Positions 7,241 through 13,592 of a DNA stretch of 20,024 nucleotides are shown here, one piece after another (position 1 is the stretch's first letter; every line of letters begins with the position of its first letter). Origin of the DNA: Oscillospiraceae bacterium. Lineage in GTDB: Bacteria; Bacillota; Clostridia; Oscillospirales; Ruminococcaceae. The stretch is taken from assembly GCA_017528675.1 (NCBI GenBank), contig JAFXOO010000092.1:1-20024 (forward strand), read 5' to 3'. The notes under the pieces were generated by a model. The model searched no databases and was not told the DNA's origin. It was given only the letters and a program-made list of their open reading frames with translations. The position numbers and the translations under genes were made by a program.

Positions 7241-10021
7241 ATGAAGAAAGCAAGATCTATCCGCCGCATTCTTGCGGGCATCTGTGCAGCGGTGCTGTGC
7301 AGCACAGCCGCAGGTACGCTCCCGGCAATTGCTGCCGCCAGACCCGCAGCAGACACTGTGCAGGCACAGGCCGGTGAGCTGAAAACCCGCAATGTCCACA
7401 TCCGCACAGACAACGTGAATACCTGGGAATCTGAGCATTTCAAATTCTATTGGGGCAATTCCGGCGACAGCGGTCAGGTGACTGAGGCATTCCTTCAGGA
7501 GAATGCAAGGCACCTTGAAGCCTGCTGGGATGTCTACATGAATGACCTGCATATGAATCCGCCCACGCAATCCGTGAATGAACGACTGCGTGACGGGAAT
7601 GAGTATAAGGTCAATTTCTATATTCACAACACCGGCCTGCTTGGCGAGGATGGTGCAGAAATCCCCACAGACTGGGCATACATGGGCTATGACCGTGAGG
7701 GATATGCATTCATGTTCTGCTGCGTGGGGGCGATGAACAACGATCCGAACCCGTCCTGGGTACTGCCGCACGAGTTCGGCCATGTTGTGACAGCACATCA
7801 GTACGGCTGGAATTCCAACAAATATGTGCAGTCCTGGTGGGAAGCCATTGCCAACTGGTACCGTGAGCAATTCCTGTATTCCGATTATTACCAGCAATGG
7901 GCAAATGTCTCCGGCACCACGGATTACTTCATGACCTATATGCAGAATCTCCAGTTTACACCGATTCTTGGCCGTGATAATTATGCTTCCTGGGCATTTC
8001 TGCAATATCTGACGGAAAATCCGGATGGCCTCGGCAACTACGGCGCCGGCTTTGTCAAGGATCTCATGCAGCAGGGGCAGCCCGATGAGTATCCCTATCT
8101 TGAGATCGAGCGCATCGGCGGTGCTGATATCAAGGATACGCTCGGCCACTACGCCAAGCGCCTTGCGACGCTCGACCTTGCCCGGAAGGATGCCTATCTG
8201 GCAAGACAGCGTGAGCTGATCGCCATGGATGAGATGAGCTGGAACCAAATCTATACCGTGCTTGACAAGTCGCCGGAGGCGGGACGCTATACCGTTCCTA
8301 CGGACAGAGCACCGCAGCAGTTCGGCGTGAATCTCATTCCGCTTCGGGTGACAGACAGCACTGTCTCCGTTGCGCTGGAAGCCATGACGAACGTGCAGGG
8401 GGCGGACTGGCGTGCATGCATTGCTGTGGAGCAGCGTGACGGTACAACACGGTATTCCGATCTGTTCAGAGCCGGCGAGAGCATGACGATGGCATTCGAT
8501 GCCAATTCGGATGCGGCAGCCTATCTGACGGTTACTGCTACGCCCGATCCGGAAACCTGGCAGAAGATCGGAACACCGTGGGCATATGCCGCCGATACGG
8601 AATTCGGTGAGGAAAACTATCCGTTCCTGAGCAAAACCCGCTATCCCTATGCCGTGCGGATCAGCGGCGCCGACATGCAGCAGCACGAGTTCAGCGCAGC
8701 TACTGCACAGGGCAGCTTCCACAGCAACGGCGGTGGATTTGTTGCGGCCTCTGCGCATGTGGATCCGACTGTCTATGTCGGCAGGAATGCCCGTGTACTC
8801 GGCAATGCGACCGTTTCCGGCAATGCCCGGATTGACGGCAATGCGACAGTTTCCGGACGGGCAAAGGTATCCGGTGATGCAGTCGTCACCGGTCATGCAA
8901 TCGTGTCCGGCAATGCGTCTGTGAGTGAGTATGCAGTTGTCGGAGACAGCGCCTATCTGAACAAGAACGCCGGTGTTTCGGGCAACGCAAGGGTGCTGGA
9001 GGGTGCTATGCTCACCGGTAATTTCAAGGCATCCGGCAATGCCACGATCAAGGGTACCGCATTCTGCTGGGGCGGGGGTTCTGCTTCCGGGCAGGCGATT
9101 CTGGACGGAGATTATTATATTGATTCAGACCGTGTTTCCACATTCGGAACGCTTTATGGCTGGACGAGTGCCGACAGCTATGCCGCAAGCCGCCCCTATA
9201 CGGACGGACAGCTTGCTGGGCTGGAATTCGCAGAGGACAGCTCCGCTACGGCAGGGGATACCTATACCTCGACCTATGCTGCGGCAGTCGGTGCACCTGC
9301 ATGGGCAGCGGAACGCACCACCGGAAAGGGCGTGCTGAGCTTCACAGACGGACAGTATCTTCTTGCAGACAGCAGTTATGCGATGCTGCACGATGCCGAT
9401 TATCAGACGGCAGTTCTGCTGCAAGGGGACGGCTCTGTCTTTCGCTTTGGTGACGCAGAGCACTACCTGGAGCTGACAGCGGATAATGGCACGCTTGTCC
9501 TCTCCGCCAACGATGGCACCGGGGAGCAGTCTGTCACCGCAGCAGATGCCTACGCGAACGGCCAGTGGGTGACGATCAGTGCGGTACTCAGCGGTGATAC
9601 AGCAAAGCTCGTGGTCAATAACGGCAGCGGTGCAAAGGAATATACCGGCGCTATGACCGTGGATCCGGTGGATACTGTCACAGAAGATGCGGTCTACACC
9701 ATCGGTGAGGGCATGCAGGGTGGTATGGACTTCTTCCGGGTGAATTTCAAGGAAGTGGCTGAGCCTGCGTATTACTACACGGCGGCTGAGGAACCGGAGG
9801 AGCATACAAAAGCGCATATCTTTGGTGATATGGACGAAAATGGCGTCATTGACGTTTTCGATCTCGGTCTGATGCGGCGCCATGTGCTGACAGGTGTGCA
9901 GGTTGCCTGGGCAGACTGTGATGCAGACGGAACGACCGGTGTCGGAGATATTATCGCACTCCAGAAGTATGTGCACGCTGCGGACGGCGCAGGACGCACA
10001 GGGCAGGATATGACATCATAA
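7241..10021 (+). CDS. Secreted DUF6055-like zinc metallopeptidase with beta-helix, LamG-like module and dockerin
   Basis: The protein has 926 residues. The start at 7241 is chosen because AAGGGGA ends six bases upstream; the ATG at 7235 abuts it and the longer frame from 7187 begins in the leader. A signal peptide (about 1-30) precedes a catalytic domain (about 45-400). That domain has HEFGH at 177-181 and a probable third zinc ligand Glu201 in WWEAIANW, as in gluzincins. It resembles the family I know as DUF6055, whose substrate is not established. Residues about 506-608 are short hexapeptide-like repeats (GNATVSG, GNARIDG) expected to form a left-handed beta-helix. A LamG/concanavalin-like sandwich (about 660-845) follows, then a dockerin (862-915). 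The dockerin repeats are in the opposite order from the other dockerins in this window. The gene has its own promoter and is probably monocistronic. Peptidase activity is inferred from the motif only. Confidence 0.85.
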   Translation: MKKARSIRRILAGICAAVLCSTAAGTLPAIAAARPAADTVQAQAGELKTRNVHIRTDNVNTWESEHFKFYWGNSGDSGQVTEAFLQENARHLEACWDVYMNDLHMNPPTQSVNERLRDGNEYKVNFYIHNTGLLGEDGAEIPTDWAYMGYDREGYAFMFCCVGAMNNDPNPSWVLPHEFGHVVTAHQYGWNSNKYVQSWWEAIANWYREQFLYSDYYQQWANVSGTTDYFMTYMQNLQFTPILGRDNYASWAFLQYLTENPDGLGNYGAGFVKDLMQQGQPDEYPYLEIERIGGADIKDTLGHYAKRLATLDLARKDAYLARQRELIAMDEMSWNQIYTVLDKSPEAGRYTVPTDRAPQQFGVNLIPLRVTDSTVSVALEAMTNVQGADWRACIAVEQRDGTTRYSDLFRAGESMTMAFDANSDAAAYLTVTATPDPETWQKIGTPWAYAADTEFGEENYPFLSKTRYPYAVRISGADMQQHEFSAATAQGSFHSNGGGFVAASAHVDPTVYVGRNARVLGNATVSGNARIDGNATVSGRAKVSGDAVVTGHAIVSGNASVSEYAVVGDSAYLNKNAGVSGNARVLEGAMLTGNFKASGNATIKGTAFCWGGGSASGQAILDGDYYIDSDRVSTFGTLYGWTSADSYAASRPYTDGQLAGLEFAEDSSATAGDTYTSTYAAAVGAPAWAAERTTGKGVLSFTDGQYLLADSSYAMLHDADYQTAVLLQGDGSVFRFGDAEHYLELTADNGTLVLSANDGTGEQSVTAADAYANGQWVTISAVLSGDTAKLVVNNGSGAKEYTGAMTVDPVDTVTEDAVYTIGEGMQGGMDFFRVNFKEVAEPAYYYTAAEEPEEHTKAHIFGDMDENGVIDVFDLGLMRRHVLTGVQVAWADCDADGTTGVGDIIALQKYVHAADGAGRTGQDMTS
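8756..9064 (+). repeat. Degenerate tandem repeat coding a hexapeptide beta-helix
   Basis: Within the metallopeptidase gene, units of roughly 18 bases built around GGCAATGC and TTTCCGGC recur about 15 to 17 times. They encode degenerate hexapeptides such as GNATVS, GNARID, GRAKVS and GDAVVT. The most similar DNA copies lie at about 8808-8890; the units diverge toward the 3' end. Confidence 0.75.
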
Positions 10022-10026
10022 GATCA

Positions 10027-10056
10027 AAGGCCGCTGTAGTATTGTACAGCGGCCTT
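10027..10056. terminator. Shared hairpin between convergent genes
   Basis: A perfect 12-bp stem (AAGGCCGCTGTA / TACAGCGGCCTT) with a 6-base loop starts 5 bases after the metallopeptidase stop and lies about 55 bases beyond the stop of the leftward reductase gene. There is no good T run on either side, so it may be a weak terminator or an mRNA 3' end-stabilising stem serving both genes. Confidence 0.7.
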
Positions 10057-10111
10057 AGCTTGTCGATAAAGTCCATTTTTGTTGGCGGATTCAGTAGGTC
10101 AGGCAGCGTTT

Positions 10112-10744
10112 TCAGTCCTTCAGATCTTCACGGATGAAATGGGTGGGCTGCCACGGTTCTTTTTCCGGAATACCGTATTGCGCCTTTCCCAGAGCGATGG
10201 ATTTCAGAAGGAAGCTCATGTTTCTGGCAAGTGTGCGCATGGTCAGCAGTCCCTCGGCATCGTAAGCTGCTTCGCCGGACTCTCTGCCGTGTACGCTGTT
10301 CCAGTAGGAGCTTGCAGCGACGGGCATGCCGCTGATGGTGAAATACTTGTTCAGCTCATCGAATGTTGCTGAGCATCCGCCTCGTCTGGCGACAACAACG
10401 CTGGCACCGACCTTCATCGTTTTGTCAAAGCTGGTGCTGTAGAACAGGCGGTCAAGGCAGGCAATGAGCGTGGCATTTGCCGAGGCATAATACACCGGTG
10501 ATGCCACAATCAGACCATCCGCAGCTTCAAACTTCGGCGCAAGTTCATTGACAGCATCATTGAAAACACACCTGCCGAGTGCTGCACAGCGCTGGCAGGC
10601 GATGCAGCCCCGGATATTCTGGCTGCCGATCTGACAGACCTCCGTGTCGATGCCTTCCTCTGCAAGGGTTTTCACGATCTCGTTTACTGCGATGGCGGTA
10701 TTGCCGTTGGGATGGGGGCTTCCGTTCAGAATCAGGACTTTCAT
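10112..10744 (-). CDS. Flavodoxin-fold NAD(P)H-dependent FMN reductase / iron-sulfur flavoprotein-like
   Basis: The protein has 210 residues. The ATG at 10744 follows AAAGGAG by 7 bases and begins the canonical first strand MKVLILNGSPHPNGNT, whose GSP...GNT loop binds the FMN phosphate in this family. The frame stays open upstream into the previous gene, but that part has no family match. Cysteines 47, 50, 53 and 59 (CIACQRC...C) follow the pattern of iron-sulfur flavoproteins and related reductases. SPVYYASANA is the second flavin-contact loop. It is a cytoplasmic redox enzyme of unknown substrate and the last gene of a leftward operon. A paralogue with the same cysteine spacing lies three genes upstream. 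Confidence 0.88.
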   Translation of the reverse strand: MKVLILNGSPHPNGNTAIAVNEIVKTLAEEGIDTEVCQIGSQNIRGCIACQRCAALGRCVFNDAVNELAPKFEAADGLIVASPVYYASANATLIACLDRLFYSTSFDKTMKVGASVVVARRGGCSATFDELNKYFTISGMPVAASSYWNSVHGRESGEAAYDAEGLLTMRTLARNMSFLLKSIALGKAQYGIPEKEPWQPTHFIREDLKD

Positions 10745-10763
10745 GCTGTTGCTCCTTTCGATC

Positions 10764-11063
10764 TTACTTTCGGATATATTGTTCATCCTGCACATCACCT
10801 TCATCGCTCACAAAGCGCTCCATGGTCATATGCAGATCGTACTTTTCACGAAGTGCTGCAATCTGTGGCATTCTTTCAGAGGCATGGTGTCTGTCAATAG
10901 CGGCCTGGTCTGCCCATGCGTCAATCAGCAGAATTGTCTCCGGGTCATCCAGGGGCTGATAATACGCATAGCGCAGATTGCCTTCAGCATGCCGGATCTG
11001 GTCTGCGATGCCGGAAGATTCCATTTCTGTGGCTATGCCTGTAGAGCATGCAGCATCAGCCAT
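10764..11063 (-). CDS. Antibiotic-biosynthesis-monooxygenase (ABM)-like protein, N-terminally short
   Basis: The protein has 99 residues and matches the ABM/YgiN-type ferredoxin-like fold from about residue 12: EGNLRYAYYQPLDDPETILL, then DAWADQAAIDRHHAS, typical of small heme-less quinol or polyketide-type monooxygenases. The expected first beta strand (usually a hydrophobic M-I-x-V-x-V start) is missing. Its place is taken by MADAACSTGIATEME, read from a different frame of the end of the alpha/beta hydrolase gene. The two genes overlap by 31 bases and no Shine-Dalgarno is obvious at 11063. This suggests a deletion that fused the two genes, leaving a shortened and possibly non-functional product. 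A sequencing deletion would look the same. The reductase at 10744 follows after 19 bases. Confidence 0.7.
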   Translation of the reverse strand: MADAACSTGIATEMESSGIADQIRHAEGNLRYAYYQPLDDPETILLIDAWADQAAIDRHHASERMPQIAALREKYDLHMTMERFVSDEGDVQDEQYIRK

Positions 11064-11671
11064 GCAAACGCTTTGGCTGTCCTGAGATCTGCATCCTTGA
11101 AATGATTACCCGGATTCCATTCCAGCGTGCAATTGACCTGCTGCGCTTTCAGCAGCGCCGCTGCTTCCCGGATCCGGTCACCGACCGTTGCCATCACAGG
11201 ATTGCGGGTTCTGGGTTCCTGCGTGCCAAGGCTTAGGTAGACGGAATGGCTCCGGATCAAGGCTTCATGCATATAGTCCTTGAATCCCGGAAACCATAGG
11301 GACGGGGAAGCGGCTGCTACGCCATCGAATACATCGGTCTGGTACGCTGCCCAGAGGGCGAAAAGTCCTGCCAGTGAATAGCCTCCGATGAAGTATGTTT
11401 TCTCACTGTCGTCCGTATACTGCAATACCTCTGCAAGCGTGACAGAGGCACCGTCACCAAACGGCTCATTGCCGAAAACGGCGGGAGCTGTCCAGGGCGA
11501 TAAATCTGCATTCCAACGATTGACTTTCACGGCAGTCAGGCAAAAATCCATATCTGTGAGATGCCGGATGGCCTCGATCTCCTTGTCCATACCGGCAAGA
11601 TCGTGCGTGTCAACAAGCTGGAGCAGGACGATGGATGCCTCAGGGTTTCCATAGCAAAACCGCTGCATCAT
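11033..11671 (-). CDS. Alpha/beta hydrolase, esterase D-like, cytoplasmic
   Basis: The protein has 212 residues and no signal peptide. The nucleophile is Ser99 in GGYSLAG, followed by ASPSLWFPGF, and the probable catalytic histidine is in WNPGNHFKD near the C-terminus. The start overlaps the stop of the upstream flavodoxin-fold gene by 4 bases (ATGA), indicating translational coupling; no strong Shine-Dalgarno is seen. Its own 3' end overlaps the ABM-like frame. The substrate is unknown. Placement between two flavin reductases suggests a detoxification or xenobiotic-modification operon, which is inference. Confidence 0.85.
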   Translation of the reverse strand: MMQRFCYGNPEASIVLLQLVDTHDLAGMDKEIEAIRHLTDMDFCLTAVKVNRWNADLSPWTAPAVFGNEPFGDGASVTLAEVLQYTDDSEKTYFIGGYSLAGLFALWAAYQTDVFDGVAAASPSLWFPGFKDYMHEALIRSHSVYLSLGTQEPRTRNPVMATVGDRIREAAALLKAQQVNCTLEWNPGNHFKDADLRTAKAFAWLMLHALQA

Positions 11672-12225
11672 GCCAGGTTTTTCCCAAGCTCATAAGCCTG
11701 CCGGGGATATCCGGTTTCCTTGAGCATGTCCAGTGTCGGGCAGTTCACGCCAACAACCGTCCCTGCCATCTCCCAGCCAAGGAAATTGGTCATGCCACGG
11801 AAGGATGCCAGCGCACCGTCCGCAGATTCGCTGGTGTCGTCTGCCATCGTCAGCATCAGGATGGCTTTCTTCTGGCCGTGCAGTGCAGCGTCATTGGCAT
11901 AGAAGCGGTCGATGACCGTTTTGAGCTGGGCATTGATGCCGTAGTAGTAGATCGGGGAGACAAGAACAATCACCTCCGCTTCAAGCAGATGCGGATTGAG
12001 CCCCTGCATGTCATCCTTGAAAACGCATGCCGTGTTGACGGTATCTGTCGGATGCTCCTGCGCATGACATCGGTCACAGCCGATGCAGGGATGCACCTGC
12101 TTGGTGGCTGCATCATAGCGATAGATCTCGTGCCCTGCCTCGGAAGCGCCCTTCACAAACTGTTCGGTCAGACAGGCAGAGGTCCCGTTTTTATGGGCGC
12201 TGCCGGTGATGATGGTGATTTTCAT
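11668..12225 (-). CDS. Flavodoxin-fold NAD(P)H-dependent reductase
   Basis: The protein has 185 residues. The ATG at 12225 lies 8 bases after AGGAGGT and opens with MKITIITGSAHKNGTS, the FMN-phosphate loop. Cysteines 47, 50, 53 and 67 (CIGCDRC...C) parallel those of the second reductase in the operon, but with a longer insertion before the last cysteine. SPIYYYGINAQLK is the second flavin loop. The frame remains open upstream to 12327, but that extension lacks family character and would overlap the neighbour. It is the second gene of the operon, 43 bases after the AlkZ-related gene. Confidence 0.88.
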   Translation of the reverse strand: MKITIITGSAHKNGTSACLTEQFVKGASEAGHEIYRYDAATKQVHPCIGCDRCHAQEHPTDTVNTACVFKDDMQGLNPHLLEAEVIVLVSPIYYYGINAQLKTVIDRFYANDAALHGQKKAILMLTMADDTSESADGALASFRGMTNFLGWEMAGTVVGVNCPTLDMLKETGYPRQAYELGKNLA

Positions 12226-12268
12226 AGTTTCAACCTCCTGAAGATGTAATATGGATGCCAGCAGGCTG

Positions 12269-13021
12269 TCAGCGAAGCAGCCTGTACAGCGCTTGTTCCT
12301 CCGCATCCGGATACAGCTTCTGCACATGCGTCAGAATGCGGTTCAGGGATGCCTCCGGCTCCTCTTTGTAAGCAGAGGTCAGATGATCGTATCCCCAGAT
12401 GGTTTCCGGCGGGAACATCACAGAAACGCTTATACCGTATTCACTGCCCTTTTTGTTCCTGCGTCGCCGGAAATCAGTGATGACGAGGTAGAGCTGCATC
12501 TGGAGTCCGGTGATGATGCCGGGATAGTTTTTGAGGCCGCCCTTGCCGAAGCCTGCCATCTTCTTCAGGTCAGTGGAGAGAATGGTGTCCTGCTTCCAGA
12601 GCAGCTCGCCGCTGCTGTCGGTTCCAAGATAGAAGTCCATAATGACCTTTTCTCGATGGGTGGCAATGCCGTCCTCATAGCGGGAGTCAAAGTCGTAGCC
12701 GTTTCTTCGGTAATTGGCGAAATACGGGAGCCACGCCCTGCTGATAAAGCCGGCTTTCCCGTCAAAGAATTTTCCATATGCCACCTCGTGGCTGGCGGCA
12801 ATGATTTCCCGCCATTCCCACGGGTCCTGCTCTCTGTCGCCGGTCCACCAGACATCTGCTGCGACATGCTCCTCAGCAGAAAAGCCTGTAATGGGATTGG
12901 CAAAGAGCGGCAGAAAGCCTATCTCGTTGACCCAGTGCACCAATTCCTGCCAGGTGCGTATCCGATAGGGATCCTCCCAGGCTAAGCCACGCATGATCCA
13001 GGTTCCGTTTTCATTTGCCAT
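12269..13021 (-). CDS. AlkZ-related conserved protein of unknown function
   Basis: The protein has 250 residues and no signal peptide or membrane segment. It resembles proteins that are commonly labelled AlkZ-related in Firmicutes, with landmarks FLPLFAN, WWTGDREQDPWEWRE, KAGFISRAWLPYFANYRR and FGKGG. I am not aware of a demonstrated activity. The label implies kinship with the winged-helix DNA glycosylase AlkZ/YcaQ, but I cannot confirm catalytic residues here. The ATG at 13021 has only a weak AGAAG motif 8 bases upstream; a GTG 11 codons earlier is open but has none. It is the first gene of the leftward five-gene operon, with a strong promoter and a leader of about 108 bases. Confidence 0.75.
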   Translation of the reverse strand: MANENGTWIMRGLAWEDPYRIRTWQELVHWVNEIGFLPLFANPITGFSAEEHVAADVWWTGDREQDPWEWREIIAASHEVAYGKFFDGKAGFISRAWLPYFANYRRNGYDFDSRYEDGIATHREKVIMDFYLGTDSSGELLWKQDTILSTDLKKMAGFGKGGLKNYPGIITGLQMQLYLVITDFRRRRNKKGSEYGISVSVMFPPETIWGYDHLTSAYKEEPEASLNRILTHVQKLYPDAEEQALYRLLR

Positions 13022-13135
13022 ATTGTTTACTTCTGCATCCAGGCCAGGCGACACGCATACAGCGCACTAATCCGCCATAGTTTCCCTTTGCCAGGGTGCA
13101 GGCCTTTCGTTCATTCTTTGTGCGGTGCTGCCTTA

Positions 13136-13164
13136 AGTATAGCATGAAAACCAATTTCTGTCAA
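13136..13164 (-). promoter_or_regulatory. Promoter of the AlkZ-related / reductase operon
   Basis: TTGACA at 13164-13159 and TATACT at 13141-13136 are separated by 17 bases on the - strand. The predicted leader runs about 108 bases to 13021. It contains a 15-codon open frame starting near 13114 of uncertain meaning. Confidence 0.87.
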
Positions 13165-13210
13165 GTCGGCAGGGCGCTCTCACAGATGTGTTCCGGGACG
13201 ATGAAACTGT

Positions 13211-13252
13211 ACAGAAAAAAAGGGAACCGGGTGCGATACCCGGTTCCCTTTT
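13211..13252 (-). terminator. Strong terminator of the small Cys-rich gene
   Basis: A perfect 15-bp stem (AAAAGGGAACCGGGT / ACCCGGTTCCCTTTT) with a 5-base loop is followed, on the - strand, by a six-T run. It lies 49 bases after the stop of the small frame and separates it from the next operon promoter. Confidence 0.92.
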
Positions 13253-13301
13253 GTCACAGGTCATTCCTGTTGCATGGTGTTTCACAGCTACGGGAGTCTG
13301 T

Positions 13302-13373
13302 TCAGCAGCAGCCACCGCCGCAGATGGAGTTCAGAAGCGCACAAAGTGCCTGGAACCAGTTGTTGCAGCACAT
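13302..13373 (-). CDS. Small six-cysteine peptide, 23 residues, novel candidate
   Basis: An ATG at 13373 sits 7 bases after AAGGAGGT (13388-13381), the strongest Shine-Dalgarno in the window. The frame has 23 codons plus TGA. It begins MCCNNWFQ, has a hydrophobic middle (ALCALLNSIC) and ends CGGGCC. Cysteines are at 2, 3, 11, 18, 22 and 23. It is flanked by its own promoter (13407-13435) and its own terminator (13211-13252), giving a transcript of about 190 bases with no room for another gene. It has no cleavable signal peptide, no recognised family and no modifying enzyme or transporter beside it. Possible roles are metal binding, a membrane-active or toxin-like peptide, a RiPP precursor matured elsewhere, or a regulatory RNA that also codes. 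The expression signals are directly visible; the function is unknown. Confidence 0.75.
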   Translation of the reverse strand: MCCNNWFQALCALLNSICGGGCC

Positions 13374-13406
13374 GCCGTATACCTCCTTCCTATGTAGTAT
13401 AGATTT

Positions 13407-13435
13407 ATTATAGCATGGATTTCGATGGATTGCAA
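13407..13435 (-). promoter_or_regulatory. Promoter of the small Cys-rich gene
   Basis: TTGCAA at 13435-13430 and a consensus TATAAT at 13412-13407 are separated by 17 bases on the - strand. A start near 13400 leaves a leader of about 27 bases carrying the Shine-Dalgarno. Confidence 0.82.
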
Positions 13436-13537
13436 TGCAAAAAAACTGGATATATAGGGAAATTATGGCGATTCCGGAGCCTTGCATTCCGGAGCTGTCC
13501 GCACATCTGCGGAAGGCTGCAACCCCGCCGGAAAGAC

Positions 13538-13570
13538 GAGGCACTGCCTGTGTCAGACAGGCAGTGCCTC
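13538..13570 (-). terminator. Terminator hairpin of the SGNH esterase gene
   Basis: A perfect 14-bp stem (GAGGCACTGCCTGT / ACAGGCAGTGCCTC) with a 5-base loop lies 22 bases after the stop codon at 13593. The following - strand sequence, GTCTTTCC, is only a weak T run, so termination may be partial. Confidence 0.8.
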
Positions 13571-13592
13571 TGTGGAAATCTTGCGGAACGCA

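Noticed and set aside
7151..8896. A 581-codon open frame on the - strand opposite the metallopeptidase gene
   Set aside because: It is an antisense shadow: the + strand frame has a signal peptide, zinc motif, Shine-Dalgarno and a consensus promoter. The antisense protein is rich in Ile, Cys, His and Arg with no domain.
8756..9064. Repeats considered as a CRISPR-like or noncoding tandem array
   Set aside because: The units are in frame within a coding sequence, have no spacers and encode hexapeptide repeats.
10027..10056. Perfect inverted repeat considered as a regulatory operator
   Set aside because: It lies between two convergent stop codons, where a terminator or 3' stabilising stem is the simpler reading.
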